Shown: positions 1-9,888 of the stretch, piece by piece
Position numbering within the stretch: position 1 is the stretch's first letter
How the letters are laid out: every line of letters starts with the position of its first letter
Origin: Jatrophihabitans telluris
GTDB taxonomy: Bacteria > Actinomycetota > Actinomycetes > Mycobacteriales > Jatrophihabitantaceae
Reading direction: 5' to 3'
Length of the DNA stretch: 64,000 nt
NCBI RefSeq assembly: GCF_023516435.1
Contig: NZ_CP097332.1
Coordinates: 2,728,001-2,792,000 of the forward strand
The notes under the pieces: generated by a model
What the model was told of the DNA's origin: nothing
The model's input: only the letters and a program-made list of their open reading frames with translations
The model's database searches: none
Program-made: the position numbers and the translations under genes

Positions 1-25
1 AGCGGCTCAAGCGACGGCGCCCGTG

Positions 26-838
26 TCATCGGGAGGTCCGCGGGGTGGCCGGGTGGGAACCGGCGGTCACGAGATCGGCAACGGCTTGCCGGGGGTGTCC
101 GGAGGTCACCAGCCCCTCACCGACCAGCACTGCGTCAGCGCCCGCCGCGGCATAGGTGATCAGATCATGGGCATCTCGTACACCGGATTCGGCGATCTTG
201 ACGATGCTGCTCGGCATTCCTGGCGCGATCCGCTCGAAAATCGAGCGGTCGACCTCCAGCGTCTTCAAACTCCGTGCGTTCACACCGATCACCTTCGCCC
301 CGGCATCCAGCGCCCGGGACGCCTCATCCTCATCGTGCACCTCGACCAGGGCGGTCATGCCCAGGGACTCGATGCGTTCACGAAGACCGATGAGCGCGTT
401 CTGCTCGAGAGCCGCGACGATCAACAGCACCAGATCGGCGCCGTGCGCCCTGGCCTCATGAACCTGATAGGAGCTGACGACGAAATCCTTGCGCAGCACG
501 GGAATGCTCACCCGCGAACGGACCGAGTCCAGGTCGGCCAGCGAACCGCCGAAGCGCCGCTGCTCGGTCAACACACTGATGACCCGGGCGCCGCCGTCCT
601 GGTACTCCGCGGCCAGGCCCGCCGGATCGGAGATCTCGGCCAGCGAACCCTTGGACGGGCTGCGGCGCTTGACCTCGGCGATCACCGCCACGCCTGGCGC
701 TCGCAACGCCGCAAGCGCATCCAATGCCGGGGGCGCTGCCTGAGCCGCTGCCTTGACCTCGGCGAGGCTCACCTGTGCTTCGCGCGCGGCAACGTCTTCT
801 CGTACACCGACGACGATGTCGTCGAGAACGTTGGACAC
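26..838 (-). CDS. trpC: Indole-3-glycerol phosphate synthase
   Basis: Cytoplasmic TIM-barrel enzyme that closes the indole ring: CdRP to indole-3-glycerol phosphate, the penultimate step of tryptophan synthesis. The 270-residue protein has the family signature around [13 protein letters not shown] (catalytic Lys/Ser region), [11 protein letters not shown], the [11 protein letters not shown] strand, IGVNARSL and the phosphate-binding IAESGVRD and [12 protein letters not shown] segments. Length is normal for the family. The start is a GTG at 838 with GGAG five bases upstream. It is the last gene of the hisI-trpE-membrane protein-trpC run, 67 bp after the preceding gene. trpB and trpA would be expected beyond the window's left edge. 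Identification is secure. Confidence 0.97.
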   Translation of the reverse strand: MSNVLDDIVVGVREDVAAREAQVSLAEVKAAAQAAPPALDALAALRAPGVAVIAEVKRRSPSKGSLAEISDPAGLAAEYQDGGARVISVLTEQRRFGGSLADLDSVRSRVSIPVLRKDFVVSSYQVHEARAHGADLVLLIVAALEQNALIGLRERIESLGMTALVEVHDEDEASRALDAGAKVIGVNARSLKTLEVDRSIFERIAPGMPSSIVKIAESGVRDAHDLITYAAAGADAVLVGEGLVTSGHPRQAVADLVTAGSHPATPRTSR

Positions 839-905
839 TGCGACTCCTCAGCTTCCGTTGGGGACCGGCTCTGCACGGACGGGGCGGCGGGCTGTAGCCA
901 TGATG

Positions 906-1526
906 CTAGCGATCGGAAATTGTCGGATCGTCACCGCGGTCCAACCGACGCCACGGATCCTCCGTCGGCGTCGGAGCATCCGCGGGACCGGAACCGCTTG
1001 CAACGGGCGCCTCAAACCGCCGGGATAGCCCGTTGCGCCAGCGTGGCGCGCCCACCGCCAGGTACACCGCCCCGACGACGCAGAGGGCGGCTCCAGAAAC
1101 CGCAAGTGCGGCCCACACTCCGTGGTTCGTGGCCGAGATGGCCCCGCCGCCGACCTGGGACGGCCCGCCCAGTAGTTCGACCAACCGGCCACGGCTGGGT
1201 GTCATGAACCCGCGGGCGGCAGTCCAGCCGGCCACCACAGCGAGTACGGCCAACAGCATCGCCAGCACAAGTCGCGGCCACTTACCACTGACCAGCGCCA
1301 ACACCGCTCCGAGCAGCATCACCACGGCAATCCCCGCCACGGCGCCGAATTCCTGCTTGCCGCTCACCTGCGCCGTCAGCGCGCCGAACGGGGCCGGGCG
1401 CACCGCCGTGAGCCGCAGCCACACGCGGCTGCTGCTGAAGAGCATGACGGCCCCTCCGAGGGCGATCAGGCCGACGCAGAGCCCGAGAGCGCGGCGTTGC
1501 CGATCCATCCCCGCGGAATCGCTCAC
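906..1526 (-). CDS. Trp region-associated membrane protein (TIGR02234-like)
   Basis: Integral membrane protein of 206 residues with four hydrophobic segments (roughly residues 13-31, 60-77, 83-103 and 137-158) and a short, charged, proline-rich C-terminal tail. Its place between trpE and trpC matches an uncharacterised actinobacterial family that recurs in this position; the family's function is unknown and I do not assign one. The GTG start overlaps the trpE stop as GTGA (1523-1526), so translation is probably coupled to trpE. Co-expression with tryptophan genes suggests a role linked to tryptophan or anthranilate, but that is only positional inference. Confidence 0.85.
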   Translation of the reverse strand: MSDSAGMDRQRRALGLCVGLIALGGAVMLFSSSRVWLRLTAVRPAPFGALTAQVSGKQEFGAVAGIAVVMLLGAVLALVSGKWPRLVLAMLLAVLAVVAGWTAARGFMTPSRGRLVELLGGPSQVGGGAISATNHGVWAALAVSGAALCVVGAVYLAVGAPRWRNGLSRRFEAPVASGSGPADAPTPTEDPWRRLDRGDDPTISDR

Positions 1527-3022
1527 GGCCGGTGCTGCCGCAAGGTCTCCGCTGTGGCGATCGCCTGAAGCACCGCGCGCGCCTTGTTCCTGGTCTCGGC
1601 CTCCTCGTTGGCCGGGATGGAGTCCGCGACGATGCCCGCCGAAGCCTGCACGTAGGCGAGGCCGTCACGCATCACGGCCGTCCGGATCGCGATTGCGAGG
1701 TCCATGTCGCCGGCGGCGTCGAGATAACCGACCGCGCCGCCGTACACCCCGCGCCGGACCGGCTCGAGCTCGTCGATCAGCTCCATCGCCCGCACCTTGG
1801 GCGCACCGGTCAGCGTGCCGGCCGGGAAGGTCGCCGTGAGCACGTCGAAGGCATCCTTGTCGTCGGCAACGGTGCTGGTCACCGTCGAGACGATGTGCCA
1901 GACGTGGCTGTAGCGCTCCACCGCACCGAACTCGACGACCTCGACCGACCCGGCGGTGGACACGCGTCCGAGATCGTTGCGGGCCAGATCGACCAGCATG
2001 ATGTGTTCGGCCTGCTCCTTCGGGTCATTGAGCAGCTCGCTGGCCAGCGCCGCGTCCCGTTCCGGGGTCAGGCCACGCTTTCGCGTGCCGGCGATCGGGT
2101 GGAGCACCGCGCCGCCGTTCTTGACACTCACCAGTGCCTCCGGGCTGCAGCCGACGATGTCGAAGTCCGCCATGCGCACGAAGTACATGTACGGCGACGG
2201 GTTCAACGTGCGCAGCACTCGGTAGACGTCGAACGGCTGCGCTCCGGTTTCGACCACGAACCGCTGACCGATCTGGATCTGGAACACCTCGCCTGCCCGC
2301 ACCGCCTCCAGTGCCGCCTCCACCGCGGGCAGGTACTCGCCCTGCGGAGTCCGCGACCGCGCCTGCGCCGGGGGCACCACCGACAGGCTCCCGACCGTGG
2401 ACGGCGACGGCGCCGACAGGTCCGCCGCCATCGCGTCCAGGCGCGCCAGCGCGTCGGCGTGAATCGCGTCGAGTTCGGACTCGGACAACCCGGGTTCGAG
2501 GAACACGTTCGCGATGAGTACGACAGTGCACTCGTGGTGGTCGACCGCGGCCAAGTCGGTGACGAGCAGCATGGTGAGCTCCGGGATCGCCAGCTCGTCG
2601 ACCGCCTTGTTGGGCAGCCGCTCGATCCGGCGCACCACGTCGTAGGCGAGGTAGCCCACAAAACCACCGGTCAGAGGCGGCAAACCGGGAAGCCGGGGCG
2701 AGGCGATCGCGCGCCACGCCTGACCCAGGGCTTGCAGGGGATCGTCGATGTCGGTGCCTGCGCCGGGCGCCACGCCGTCCCAGTGGGTGCGGCCGTCGCG
2801 GGCGGTCAGCGTCGCGACTGCGTTCACTCCGACAAAGGACCACCGGGAGAACGACGCTCCCGGCTCGGCGGACTCGAGCAGGAACGTCCCCGGCCTGTCC
2901 TTGGCCAGCTTCCGGTACACGCCCACGGGTGTCTCGGCATCGGCGAACAGGGTGCGGGTGATCGGCACCATGCGATGGGTCCGGGCCAGTTCTCCCAGTT
3001 GGGAACGGTCGACCGAGCTCAT
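1523..3022 (-). CDS. trpE: Anthranilate synthase component I
   Basis: Chorismate plus ammonia (from the TrpG amidotransferase) to anthranilate, the committed step of tryptophan synthesis. The 499 residues carry the N-terminal anthranilate-synthase domain, including the feedback-site LLESAE motif near residue 50, and the chorismate-binding domain with [33 protein letters not shown] and [21 protein letters not shown] start overlaps the hisI stop as ATGA. I see no leader peptide or attenuator directly in front, consistent with read-through from hisI. trpG is not in the window and is presumably elsewhere. A pabB or other chorismate enzyme is unlikely given the trp neighbours. Confidence 0.96.
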   Translation of the reverse strand: MSSVDRSQLGELARTHRMVPITRTLFADAETPVGVYRKLAKDRPGTFLLESAEPGASFSRWSFVGVNAVATLTARDGRTHWDGVAPGAGTDIDDPLQALGQAWRAIASPRLPGLPPLTGGFVGYLAYDVVRRIERLPNKAVDELAIPELTMLLVTDLAAVDHHECTVVLIANVFLEPGLSESELDAIHADALARLDAMAADLSAPSPSTVGSLSVVPPAQARSRTPQGEYLPAVEAALEAVRAGEVFQIQIGQRFVVETGAQPFDVYRVLRTLNPSPYMYFVRMADFDIVGCSPEALVSVKNGGAVLHPIAGTRKRGLTPERDAALASELLNDPKEQAEHIMLVDLARNDLGRVSTAGSVEVVEFGAVERYSHVWHIVSTVTSTVADDKDAFDVLTATFPAGTLTGAPKVRAMELIDELEPVRRGVYGGAVGYLDAAGDMDLAIAIRTAVMRDGLAYVQASAGIVADSIPANEEAETRNKARAVLQAIATAETLRQHRP

Positions 3023-3405
3023 CGGGCGATGCCCGCGGCAGATCCGACCACCGGGCTGAGGACACCCGCGTCGAAGCAGGTCCGGTCGCCGGTGTGGCAG
3101 GCCGCACCGACCTGATCGACCTTCACCAACAGCGCGTCGCCGTCACAATCCAGCGCGACCGACTTGACGTACTGAGCGTGGCCCGACGTGGCGCCCTTGA
3201 CCCAGTACTCCTGCCGTGACCGCGACCAGTAGGTGGCCCGTCCGGTGGACAACGTCCGGTGCAGCGCCTGGTCGTCCATCCATCCCACCATCAGCACCTC
3301 CCCCGTGTCGTGCTGCTGGACGACAGCGGCGACGAGGCCCGCCGGGTCACGCTTGAGCCTGGCCGCGACGGCCGGATCGAGATCGGAGGCGGGGACGCTA
3401 GACAT
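3019..3405 (-). CDS. hisI: Phosphoribosyl-AMP cyclohydrolase
   Basis: Third step of histidine synthesis: opens the purine ring of PR-AMP to give ProFAR. The 128-residue protein has [12 protein letters not shown], the [15 protein letters not shown] core, KGATSGHAQ and the metal-site [11 protein letters not shown] followed by the zinc cysteine motif CHTGDRTCF. It is the stand-alone HisI domain; the HisE pyrophosphohydrolase must be encoded elsewhere. It overlaps trpE by 4 nt and lies 107 bp downstream of the histidine kinase gene, so it is separated from hisF by five non-histidine genes. Confidence 0.96.
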   Translation of the reverse strand: MSSVPASDLDPAVAARLKRDPAGLVAAVVQQHDTGEVLMVGWMDDQALHRTLSTGRATYWSRSRQEYWVKGATSGHAQYVKSVALDCDGDALLVKVDQVGAACHTGDRTCFDAGVLSPVVGSAAGIAR

Positions 3406-3512
3406 GCCCCCAATTCTGCCCCGTGAGGTGAACCGACTGTGGACGGGAGGGCTCCTGCGGCACGGCAGCGAACCGACGGGGCCAACGAGAGGGCACCGCT
3501 CGGCGCCACGTC

Positions 3513-5117
3513 TCAGAGATCGACGGCCGAAACGCCGGCCAGCGGCAGGAGCACGGTGACGACGGTTCCGCGTTCGACGGAGGAGGTGAAGTCCACCGTG
3601 CCGGCGTGCGCCTCGGCGATCTGCGCGACGATCGCCATGCCCAGACCACTGCCGCCGCGGGCGCGGCTACGAGCCTTGTCGGCGCGCCAGAACCGTTCGA
3701 AGACGTGCTCTGCCTCCTCCGGCGGAAGACCGGGACCGCGATCGATGACCCGAAGGGCAACCGCCGGGCCGGCAGCGGTGGAGCCGCGCACCCCCTCGAG
3801 GCGGATCGGCCCGTCCGGCGACGTGTGGACAGCGGCATTGTTGAGCAGATTCACCAGCAGCCGTACGAGCTGATCGCGGTCGCCCAGGACGACGGCGCCC
3901 CCCGATTCGGCAAGCTCGAAGGCCCGTTCGGGATGCGCCGAACGCACACTGGACACGGCGTCGGCCAGCAACATGTCGACCTCGACGGCCTCCCTGAGGA
4001 CCTCCGCGCTGCGGTCATCGCCGCGAGCCAGCACGAGCAGGTCCTCGACCAACCGCGACATCCGCGTGCCCTCGACCTCGATGCGCAGCATCGGATCGTC
4101 GGGATCGTTGAAGTGCCGGCCCTGCAGCCGCGACAACTCGGCATAGCCCCGGATCGAGGTCAGCGGCGTGCGCAGTTCGTGGGAGGCGTCGGCCAGGAAC
4201 TGCCGCATCCGATCCTCGCTCGACACCCGCGCGGCGAACTCCGTTTGAACCGCCTCCAGCAGGGTGTTCACCGACGAGGCGACCTGCCCGACCTCAGTGG
4301 TCGGATCCGCCACGTCGACGCGCCGGTCCAGACCCTCGCCGTCCGGTCCGAGCTCGGCGGTGACCTCCTGCGCGGTACGCGTCACCCGGTACAGCGGCCG
4401 CAGCCCCACCCGCACACCCCACGCGGTCGCCCCGGCGGCGATGGCCACCGCCGCGGCCCCGATCGCCACCTCGAGGGCCAGCAGCCGTCCGAGAGTGTCA
4501 CGCACGTATTGGGTGGAGATCCCGACCAGCCCGTACCCACCTGGCTGGCTCAGGTTCACGTAGTCCAGCGGCACCGCGAGCGCGCGCAGTTCGACGCCGT
4601 CGGTCGTGGAGACCGTATGGGGCTTCGTGGGATCGGAGGTCAGCCGCTGTTCGGCGTCAGGTGACAGGCGAAGGGTATGGATACCCGCGTGGCTCGACAG
4701 CGTGATAGCCGTGGTCCCGTTGTCGAAGATGAAGCTGATCCAGATGTCCTGCGCGCCGCCGACCACCGAGGAGTTGCCGGAATTGAGGATCTGTTTGAGG
4801 GCCTCGGCGTTGGCGGCGGTGGACAACTGTTGGTCGAGCTTGTCGTACAGGACCGGCCGCAATGCCAGATACGTCGCCGCTCCGATGCTGGTGACGACCA
4901 GGATCACCAGGGTGACGACGAAAGCGAGCAGTCGTCCGGCGATCGTCCGGGGCACCAGATGCCGCCACCACGGAATTCGCTGCGCCGGAGTCGGAGCAGG
5001 CGGTGGCGCCCACCCCAGCCCGGGACGCGCCGAGCCCCCCGAGGTGGACAGGTCGAAATGATCGGAGTCCAAAGGGGCGTCGGAGATCTCCGTGAGCTGA
5101 GGGGGCGGTTGGGTCAC
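3513..5117 (-). CDS. Two-component sensor histidine kinase (HAMP, HisKA, HATPase)
   Basis: Membrane sensor kinase of about 534 residues, partner of the adjacent OmpR-type regulator. From the GTG start: proline-rich cytoplasmic head, TM1 about residues 64-86, extracytoplasmic sensor of roughly 125 residues, TM2 about 212-234, HAMP, H-box [17 protein letters not shown] with the phosphorylated His at about 313, N-box [12 protein letters not shown], and G boxes [16 protein letters not shown] and [11 protein letters not shown] chose the GTG at 5117 because it forms a GTGA overlap with the regulator stop (5114-5117); the open frame continues upstream to 5255. The sensor domain has no recognisable ligand fold. 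Layout resembles TrcS/PrrB-type actinobacterial kinases, but I do not assign an orthologue. Confidence 0.93.
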   Translation of the reverse strand: MTQPPPQLTEISDAPLDSDHFDLSTSGGSARPGLGWAPPPAPTPAQRIPWWRHLVPRTIAGRLLAFVVTLVILVVTSIGAATYLALRPVLYDKLDQQLSTAANAEALKQILNSGNSSVVGGAQDIWISFIFDNGTTAITLSSHAGIHTLRLSPDAEQRLTSDPTKPHTVSTTDGVELRALAVPLDYVNLSQPGGYGLVGISTQYVRDTLGRLLALEVAIGAAAVAIAAGATAWGVRVGLRPLYRVTRTAQEVTAELGPDGEGLDRRVDVADPTTEVGQVASSVNTLLEAVQTEFAARVSSEDRMRQFLADASHELRTPLTSIRGYAELSRLQGRHFNDPDDPMLRIEVEGTRMSRLVEDLLVLARGDDRSAEVLREAVEVDMLLADAVSSVRSAHPERAFELAESGGAVVLGDRDQLVRLLVNLLNNAAVHTSPDGPIRLEGVRGSTAAGPAVALRVIDRGPGLPPEEAEHVFERFWRADKARSRARGGSGLGMAIVAQIAEAHAGTVDFTSSVERGTVVTVLLPLAGVSAVDL

Positions 5118-5872
5118 ACCCTCGGTGCCTTGATGACGTAACCCGCCCCACGAACCGTGTGAATCAACTTCGGCTCCACTGCATCGACCTTCTTGCGCAG
5201 GTATCCAATGTAGAGCTCGACGATGTTTGATTGGCCCTGGAAATCGTATTTCCATACGCGGTCCAGGATCTGCGCCTTGGACAGCACGACCCGTTCGTTG
5301 CGCATCAGGTAACGCAGCAGCTCGAACTCAGTGGCGGTCAGGTGGATCTCCTCACCCCCGCGGGTCACCTCGTGACTGCTCTCGTCCAGTTCGAGGTCGG
5401 CGACCTTGAGGACGGGCCGATCCTCGTCGGCCGCGGTCCGCCGAAGTACGGCGTGCACCCGAGCCAGCAGTTCCTCGACGCTGAACGGCTTGACCACGTA
5501 GTCGTCGGCACCGGCCCGCAATCCGTTGATGCGGTCGTTGGCGGTGTCGCGCGCAGTCAGGAAGATCACCGGCACGGTGGAGCCGGCGGAGCGGAGATTC
5601 TGCAGGACTGCGTGCCCGTCCAAACCAGGCATCATCACGTCGAGGACGACCAGATCAGGGTTGTGCTCGGCGACGGCGGACAAGGCCGAGTTGCCGTTGT
5701 CGGCGGTCACCGCCTCGAAGCCGTCGAAGCGAAGAGCCGAGGCGACGAGGTGGACGACATTTTCCTCGTCGTCGACGACGAGGACCTTCCGCTTGGTGCG
5801 TGAAGCGGCGGCGGGTTGAGCTGCAGCAAGCGATGAACTCATGCTGTGAGCCTGCATTGTGCTGGTAGGCAT
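5114..5872 (-). CDS. OmpR/PhoB-family response regulator
   Basis: DNA-binding response regulator of about 252 residues. The receiver domain has the acidic pair VVDDE (Asp34/35), phospho-acceptor Asp78 in LVVLDVMMPGLDG, Thr in FLTARD, and Lys128 in YVVKPFS. The winged-helix domain has LTATEFELLRYLM, VLSKAQILDRVW, VELYIGYLRKK and IHTVRGAGYVI. Start is uncertain: ATG 5872 or 5842, since the frame is open up to 5953. It is translationally coupled to the kinase (GTGA). The C-terminal domain most resembles the TrcR/TcrX group of mycobacteria by memory. Target genes are unknown; nearest candidates are the flanking membrane protein and MFS gene. Confidence 0.93.
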   Translation of the reverse strand: MPTSTMQAHSMSSSLAAAQPAAASRTKRKVLVVDDEENVVHLVASALRFDGFEAVTADNGNSALSAVAEHNPDLVVLDVMMPGLDGHAVLQNLRSAGSTVPVIFLTARDTANDRINGLRAGADDYVVKPFSVEELLARVHAVLRRTAADEDRPVLKVADLELDESSHEVTRGGEEIHLTATEFELLRYLMRNERVVLSKAQILDRVWKYDFQGQSNIVELYIGYLRKKVDAVEPKLIHTVRGAGYVIKAPRV

Positions 5873-5904
5873 GTACTGAGCTTCGTCTGTGAATGAGCTA
5901 TGCG

Positions 5905-6372
5905 CTAGTCCGCAGCCGATTCGTTTCCGCCGCTGCCCCGAACCCACGCCCACGACGTCGGCACCAAAGCCAGCACGATCGCCACCGCCGCGCCGATCAG
6001 CACGGCTGCCGGAACCTGCGGATCACCGGTAGAGGTATCGACCAGGAAGTCCACCGAGATCGCCAGAGCCAGGAGTTGGCCGCCGATGAACAGCCAGCGC
6101 CCGCGGCCGTTGAGCAGTCGCCCCATGCCCGCGAACACGACGAAAAGGAAGACCAGCGCGATCACGCCGGCGGCGGTTTCACCTGCACGAGAATTGGTGA
6201 TGTCCGGCTGCGCCACCGGTACGAAGGTTCCGCGAGCGATGAACAACAGCGCGTAGACGATCAGGAAAGGGACAACGACGGTGCCGGCCGCAACCGCCCC
6301 GATGACGGTCCCGGGTGTCCGGTTCGGGTCCAGCGATCGTGGCGCTCGCTCGGTGCTCTCCCGGGCTTTCAT
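5905..6372 (-). CDS. Small four-TM membrane protein, unknown function
   Basis: A 155-residue protein with four predicted membrane helices (about residues 23-45, 66-83, 93-108 and 121-140), short loops and a basic N-terminus. No catalytic or binding motif is visible and I do not recognise the family. It lies between the MFS exporter (84 bp upstream) and the response regulator, all on the minus strand, so the four genes could be one transcript. It may be an accessory of the two-component system, but only position supports that. Confidence 0.75.
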   Translation of the reverse strand: MKARESTERAPRSLDPNRTPGTVIGAVAAGTVVVPFLIVYALLFIARGTFVPVAQPDITNSRAGETAAGVIALVFLFVVFAGMGRLLNGRGRWLFIGGQLLALAISVDFLVDTSTGDPQVPAAVLIGAAVAIVLALVPTSWAWVRGSGGNESAAD

Positions 6373-6456
6373 TGGCGGGCCGACTCCTCGGTCTTCGGGG
6401 TGGACTGGCGACTTACCCGGTACTCATGGTGCCGCATATCTGGCCGGCTCGCTCGC

Positions 6457-7743
6457 TCAGCCCACACCTCGGCGCGCCCGGGCGCCCTCGGTGGCCGTGA
6501 CCCGATCCGCCGCCTGCCGATCCAGACGTCCGGAAACCAGGGCCACGGCAAGACCGGCCAGAGCGAGGAATCCGCCGACCCTGCTGGGCCACTCGTAGCC
6601 CAGACCCGCGTCGAGGACCACGCCGCCGAGCCACGCACCGAGGGCATTGGCCAGATTGAGCGTCGAGTGGTTCAGCGCTGCTGCCAGCGACTGGCCCTCC
6701 CGAGCCACGTCCATGAGCCGTGTCTGCAGGATTGGGATCAGCAGCGACCCGGACAGGCCCAGAACGAGTACCGCGAGTACCGCACCCGGTTTGGTGTGGA
6801 CGACGACGCCGAAGCCGAACAGAACGATCGCTGATAGCACGAGGCCGCCGTACAGCGACGGCATCAGAGCCCGGTCGGCCAACCGGCCACCGATGATGAC
6901 CCCGATCGTCATGCCCACCCCGTAGACCGCGAGCAAGCCGGTCACGGCCGTCTCGCTGAAGCCCGCCAGGGTAGTCATCGTCGGGGTGATGTATGAGTAG
7001 GTGGCGAACATGCCGCCGAAGCCGACCGTGCCCACCAGCAAGGCGAGCCAGACCTGCCGCTGCCGCAGCGCACTGAGCTCGGACCCGATCGTGGCGTCGG
7101 CCTCGGGTGGGCGCCCGGGCACCCAGAACAGCACCGCGGCCAGGGTGAGCATGGCCAGGATTCCTACGGCGGCGTAAGGCCAGCGCCAGCTCAGCACCTG
7201 GCCCAGATAGGTCGTCGCGGGGACGCCGACCACGTTGGCCACCGTCAGGCCGCTCATCATCATCGACACCGCCCACGCGCGCCGGGTCGGCGCCACCAAC
7301 GAAGCACCGACGACCGCGCCGATGCCGAAGAAGGCGCCGTGTGGCAGACCCGAGAAGAAGCGCGCCAGCAGCAGAGTCGGATAGTTCGGCGCCACCGCGG
7401 AGGCCAGGTTGCCCAGCACGAAGGCCGCCATCAGCACCCACAACAGACGCTTGCGCGGCCACTTGGCCGCGAAGGCGGCGATCAGTGGCGCACCGACCAT
7501 GACCCCGATGGCATAGGCCGAAATGACGTGTCCGGCCTGCGGGATGCTGATGTTGACGCCCGCCGCGATGTTGGGCAACAAGCCCATCGAGACGAACTCA
7601 CCGGTGCCGATCGCGAAACCGCCGATGGCCAATGCGAACAAGGCAAGATTGGCGTGCTTGGCCGCCGGGCGGTCACCTTCCCGATCGCGCTCCCCGATCT
7701 GATTCGATTCGGTCGTGCCGTCGGCCGTTATTTCGGACGTCAT
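6457..7743 (-). CDS. MFS transporter, DHA1 (AraJ/NepI-like) family
   Basis: Twelve-helix major facilitator of 428 residues with a hydrophilic N-terminal stretch of about 30 residues. The first helix carries the GTGEFVSMGLLP motif typical of the AraJ/PbuE-like drug:proton antiporter branch; the loop 2-3 motif is present as GAPLIAAFAAKWPRKR, and a loop 4-5 motif as ARFFSGLPHGAFFGIGA. Predicted proton-coupled exporter of small molecules such as drugs, sugars or purine nucleosides; the substrate is not readable from sequence. It begins 10 bp after the hisF stop and may be co-transcribed with histidine genes. Confidence 0.9.
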   Translation of the reverse strand: MTSEITADGTTESNQIGERDREGDRPAAKHANLALFALAIGGFAIGTGEFVSMGLLPNIAAGVNISIPQAGHVISAYAIGVMVGAPLIAAFAAKWPRKRLLWVLMAAFVLGNLASAVAPNYPTLLLARFFSGLPHGAFFGIGAVVGASLVAPTRRAWAVSMMMSGLTVANVVGVPATTYLGQVLSWRWPYAAVGILAMLTLAAVLFWVPGRPPEADATIGSELSALRQRQVWLALLVGTVGFGGMFATYSYITPTMTTLAGFSETAVTGLLAVYGVGMTIGVIIGGRLADRALMPSLYGGLVLSAIVLFGFGVVVHTKPGAVLAVLVLGLSGSLLIPILQTRLMDVAREGQSLAAALNHSTLNLANALGAWLGGVVLDAGLGYEWPSRVGGFLALAGLAVALVSGRLDRQAADRVTATEGARARRGVG

Positions 7744-7752
7744 CGAGGCGGC

Positions 7753-8526
7753 TCAGCGAACCGTCACGCCGTGGGAGGCCAGCTCGGCCTTGACCTCGCC
7801 GATGCTCACCGTGGCGAAATGGAACACGCTCGCCGCAAGGACCGCGTCCGCGCCCGCGGCGACCGCCGGCGCGAAGTCCTCGGCCTTGCCCGCGCCGCCG
7901 CTGGCGATCACCGGCACCGACACGACGGCCCGAACCAGGCGGATGAGTTCCAGGTCGAAGCCGTCCCGCGTGCCGTCGGCGTCCATCGAGTTGAGCAGGA
8001 TCTCCCCGGCGCCGAGGTCGGCGGCTCGCGCAGCCCAGTCGAGAGCGTCGATCCCCGTGCCCTGCCGACCCCCGTGCGTGGTGACTTCGAAACCGGACGG
8101 CGTCGGCCGTTCGCCCGCAGGAACTCGCCGCGCGTCCACTGAGAGCACCAGCACCTGGCGCCCGAACCGCTCGGCGATCTCGGCGAGCAGACTCGGTCGA
8201 GCGATGGCGGCGGTGTTCACGCCGACCTTGTCCGCGCCCGCCCGCAGTAGGGCGTCGACATCCCCGACCGAGCGCACACCCCCGCCGACGGTGAGCGGAA
8301 TGAAGACCTGCTCGGCCGTCCGGCGGACGATGTCGTACGTCGTCTCACGTCCCGCCGACGAGGCGGTGATGTCGAGAAAGGTGAGTTCGTCGGCTCCCTC
8401 GGCGTCGTAGCGACGCGCCAGCTCGACCGGGTCGCCCGCATCGCGCAGGCCGACGAAGTTCACGCCCTTGACCACCCGCCCCGCGTCCACGTCGAGACAC
8501 GGGATCACCCGGACGGCTACTGGCAT
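7753..8526 (-). CDS. hisF: Imidazole glycerol phosphate synthase, cyclase subunit
   Basis: With HisH (10614-11345) forms the glutamine-dependent complex that converts PRFAR to imidazole-glycerol phosphate and AICAR. The (beta/alpha)8 barrel of about 257 residues has [17 protein letters not shown] with the catalytic Asp, [37 protein letters not shown] and the second catalytic Asp in [10 protein letters not shown], then the phosphate loop IASGGAG and LAASVFHF. Start taken at ATG 8526; an in-frame ATG at 8535 would add three residues and is equally plausible. The same frame runs open to 9099, but that is antisense to the next gene. Confidence 0.96.
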   Translation of the reverse strand: MPVAVRVIPCLDVDAGRVVKGVNFVGLRDAGDPVELARRYDAEGADELTFLDITASSAGRETTYDIVRRTAEQVFIPLTVGGGVRSVGDVDALLRAGADKVGVNTAAIARPSLLAEIAERFGRQVLVLSVDARRVPAGERPTPSGFEVTTHGGRQGTGIDALDWAARAADLGAGEILLNSMDADGTRDGFDLELIRLVRAVVSVPVIASGGAGKAEDFAPAVAAGADAVLAASVFHFATVSIGEVKAELASHGVTVR

Positions 8527-8588
8527 GGCCCCCATTCTGCCGTACCCGCCGCGCACCCTCCCCTCAGGCTGTGCGGAGCAGAACGCAC

Positions 8589-9728
8589 CTACTTCTTCGG
8601 CTTCTTCGCCGCCAGCAACGCGCGCCACGTGGGGACGTTGACGCCGGTGGTGTGGCCGAGCCGGCGCAGCTTCTTGAACGCCACGATCCGGCTCGCGGTG
8701 CGGGCGTCGAAGACCGAGGTGACGTCGAGCCCCAGCGCGGCCTGAACAGCTGCCACCGCGGGACCCGTGCTGCCGCGGTCCATGCTGATGCCGGAATACT
8801 GGACGAGTTGCCGCATCACGGCGGAGGAATGTGCCGGAGCACCCACCTTGGGGTAATCGCGGCAGCCCTGGGTGTTGACGCCCTTGTAGTTGGACGCCCA
8901 GTTGAGATCCGGCATCCGGCAGGGACCGTAGTCGGTGGTGGTGACGACGTGCCTGCTGAAGAACGAGGTCTTGCCCAGCGCACCGTCCCACGACAGCGAG
9001 ATGTGCATGTGGTTTCGATGGCAGGCAGAGTCGAGCGACTTCTGCGGCGTCTTGGAACAACCGTTGTAGGCCTCCCACTTGCCGCTCCAGGCGCCCCACA
9101 TGCGGTTGTTCCAGATGATGTACATGACGCCCATGCGCCGGGCGAGGGCGAAGGTGTGGCCGGCGGAATCGGTGGCCAGCAGCGACTTGATGACGGCGTT
9201 GGCCTGGGCCCTGCCGGTGGCGGTGCGGACCGAGTTCATCCAGTCGACCGCGCGTCCCTCGTAGTGCTCGCTGCGAGATCCGTCCGTTCCGCAGGCGTAG
9301 TCCCCGCCGAAGCTGGTGTCGGGGTACGTCCGGACCAGGAGCCGGCCGAGGGCGAGCGTGCCCGGGCGGAACGCGGGCTGGCAGGAGGTCTGGCCGACGT
9401 AGGTGGCCAGCGGTTCAATCGCGCTGGGCATTCCGGCCGGAGCCTTGATGCGTTTGACGGAGGTGACGGACAGCGTCGAACCGTCGCCGGGGGTGCGGAG
9501 GGGTCCGACGCTGATCGGCCCAGCACCGGACAACCCAGCACCGGACATCCCCGTGCTCAGCCGGGGCTGACTGACCGGCGCCGGTGAGGAATTGAGCGGC
9601 GCGGCGACCGCCGGGGGGCCAGCCACCATGGCCGCGGTCCCGGCGAGGGCGAGCACGGCTAGCGCGGTCAGCGGCCCGCGAAACCGGACGAAGCCGGGAC
9701 GCTGGCGACGGGTCTGCGAGCAAGGCAT
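8589..9728 (-). CDS. Secreted cell-wall protein: M15-like domain plus peptidoglycan-binding domain
   Basis: Exported protein of 379 residues. A basic N-terminus, a hydrophobic helix (about 17-40) and AVA-A cleavage site near residue 42 make a signal peptide. A low-complexity linker follows. The middle domain has [10 protein letters not shown] (His, Asp) and a downstream [11 protein letters not shown] pair of histidines, spaced as in zinc D,D-peptidase-like (M15-fold) domains annotated as ARB_07466-like in actinobacteria. The C-terminus is a PG_binding_1-type repeat ([15 protein letters not shown]). Likely a peptidoglycan-associated hydrolase; enzymatic activity is inferred, not shown. It sits between hisA and hisF with 160 bp upstream. 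Confidence 0.82.
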   Translation of the reverse strand: MPCSQTRRQRPGFVRFRGPLTALAVLALAGTAAMVAGPPAVAAPLNSSPAPVSQPRLSTGMSGAGLSGAGPISVGPLRTPGDGSTLSVTSVKRIKAPAGMPSAIEPLATYVGQTSCQPAFRPGTLALGRLLVRTYPDTSFGGDYACGTDGSRSEHYEGRAVDWMNSVRTATGRAQANAVIKSLLATDSAGHTFALARRMGVMYIIWNNRMWGAWSGKWEAYNGCSKTPQKSLDSACHRNHMHISLSWDGALGKTSFFSRHVVTTTDYGPCRMPDLNWASNYKGVNTQGCRDYPKVGAPAHSSAVMRQLVQYSGISMDRGSTGPAVAAVQAALGLDVTSVFDARTASRIVAFKKLRRLGHTTGVNVPTWRALLAAKKPKK

Positions 9729-9888
9729 GAATCGGGTCCTCAGAGATCGGCCACGGAGCTGTTTTCGCGCGACGTGGTTTCCGATCGGCCGGTGGGGCCC
9801 CAGCGTTAGCTACTCTGCGCAACCAATTGTCACCAGATGTAGCGGCCGAGGGTCACCTCCCCACTACATGGCGTGCCCCCGGCTGCCT
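9729..9888 (-). promoter_or_regulatory. 160-bp upstream region of the secreted cell-wall gene
   Basis: Intergenic gap between hisA and the secreted cell-wall gene. On the minus strand it carries GTGACA, about 15 bp upstream of TAGCTA, a poor but possible sigma-A promoter, followed by about 60 bp of leader with a CCACG/CGTGG stem. I looked for a c-di-AMP (ydaO) riboswitch because this is a cell-wall gene and could not find its conserved core. Confidence 0.3.

Noticed and set aside
5873-5953. Longer N-terminus of the response regulator
   Set aside because: The extra residues overlap the neighbouring gene's end and precede the receiver domain by a non-homologous stretch; ATG 5872 or 5842 is enough.
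9729-9888. Possible c-di-AMP (ydaO) riboswitch upstream of a cell-wall hydrolase
   Set aside because: The conserved core segments are not recognisable; only one short stem is present.
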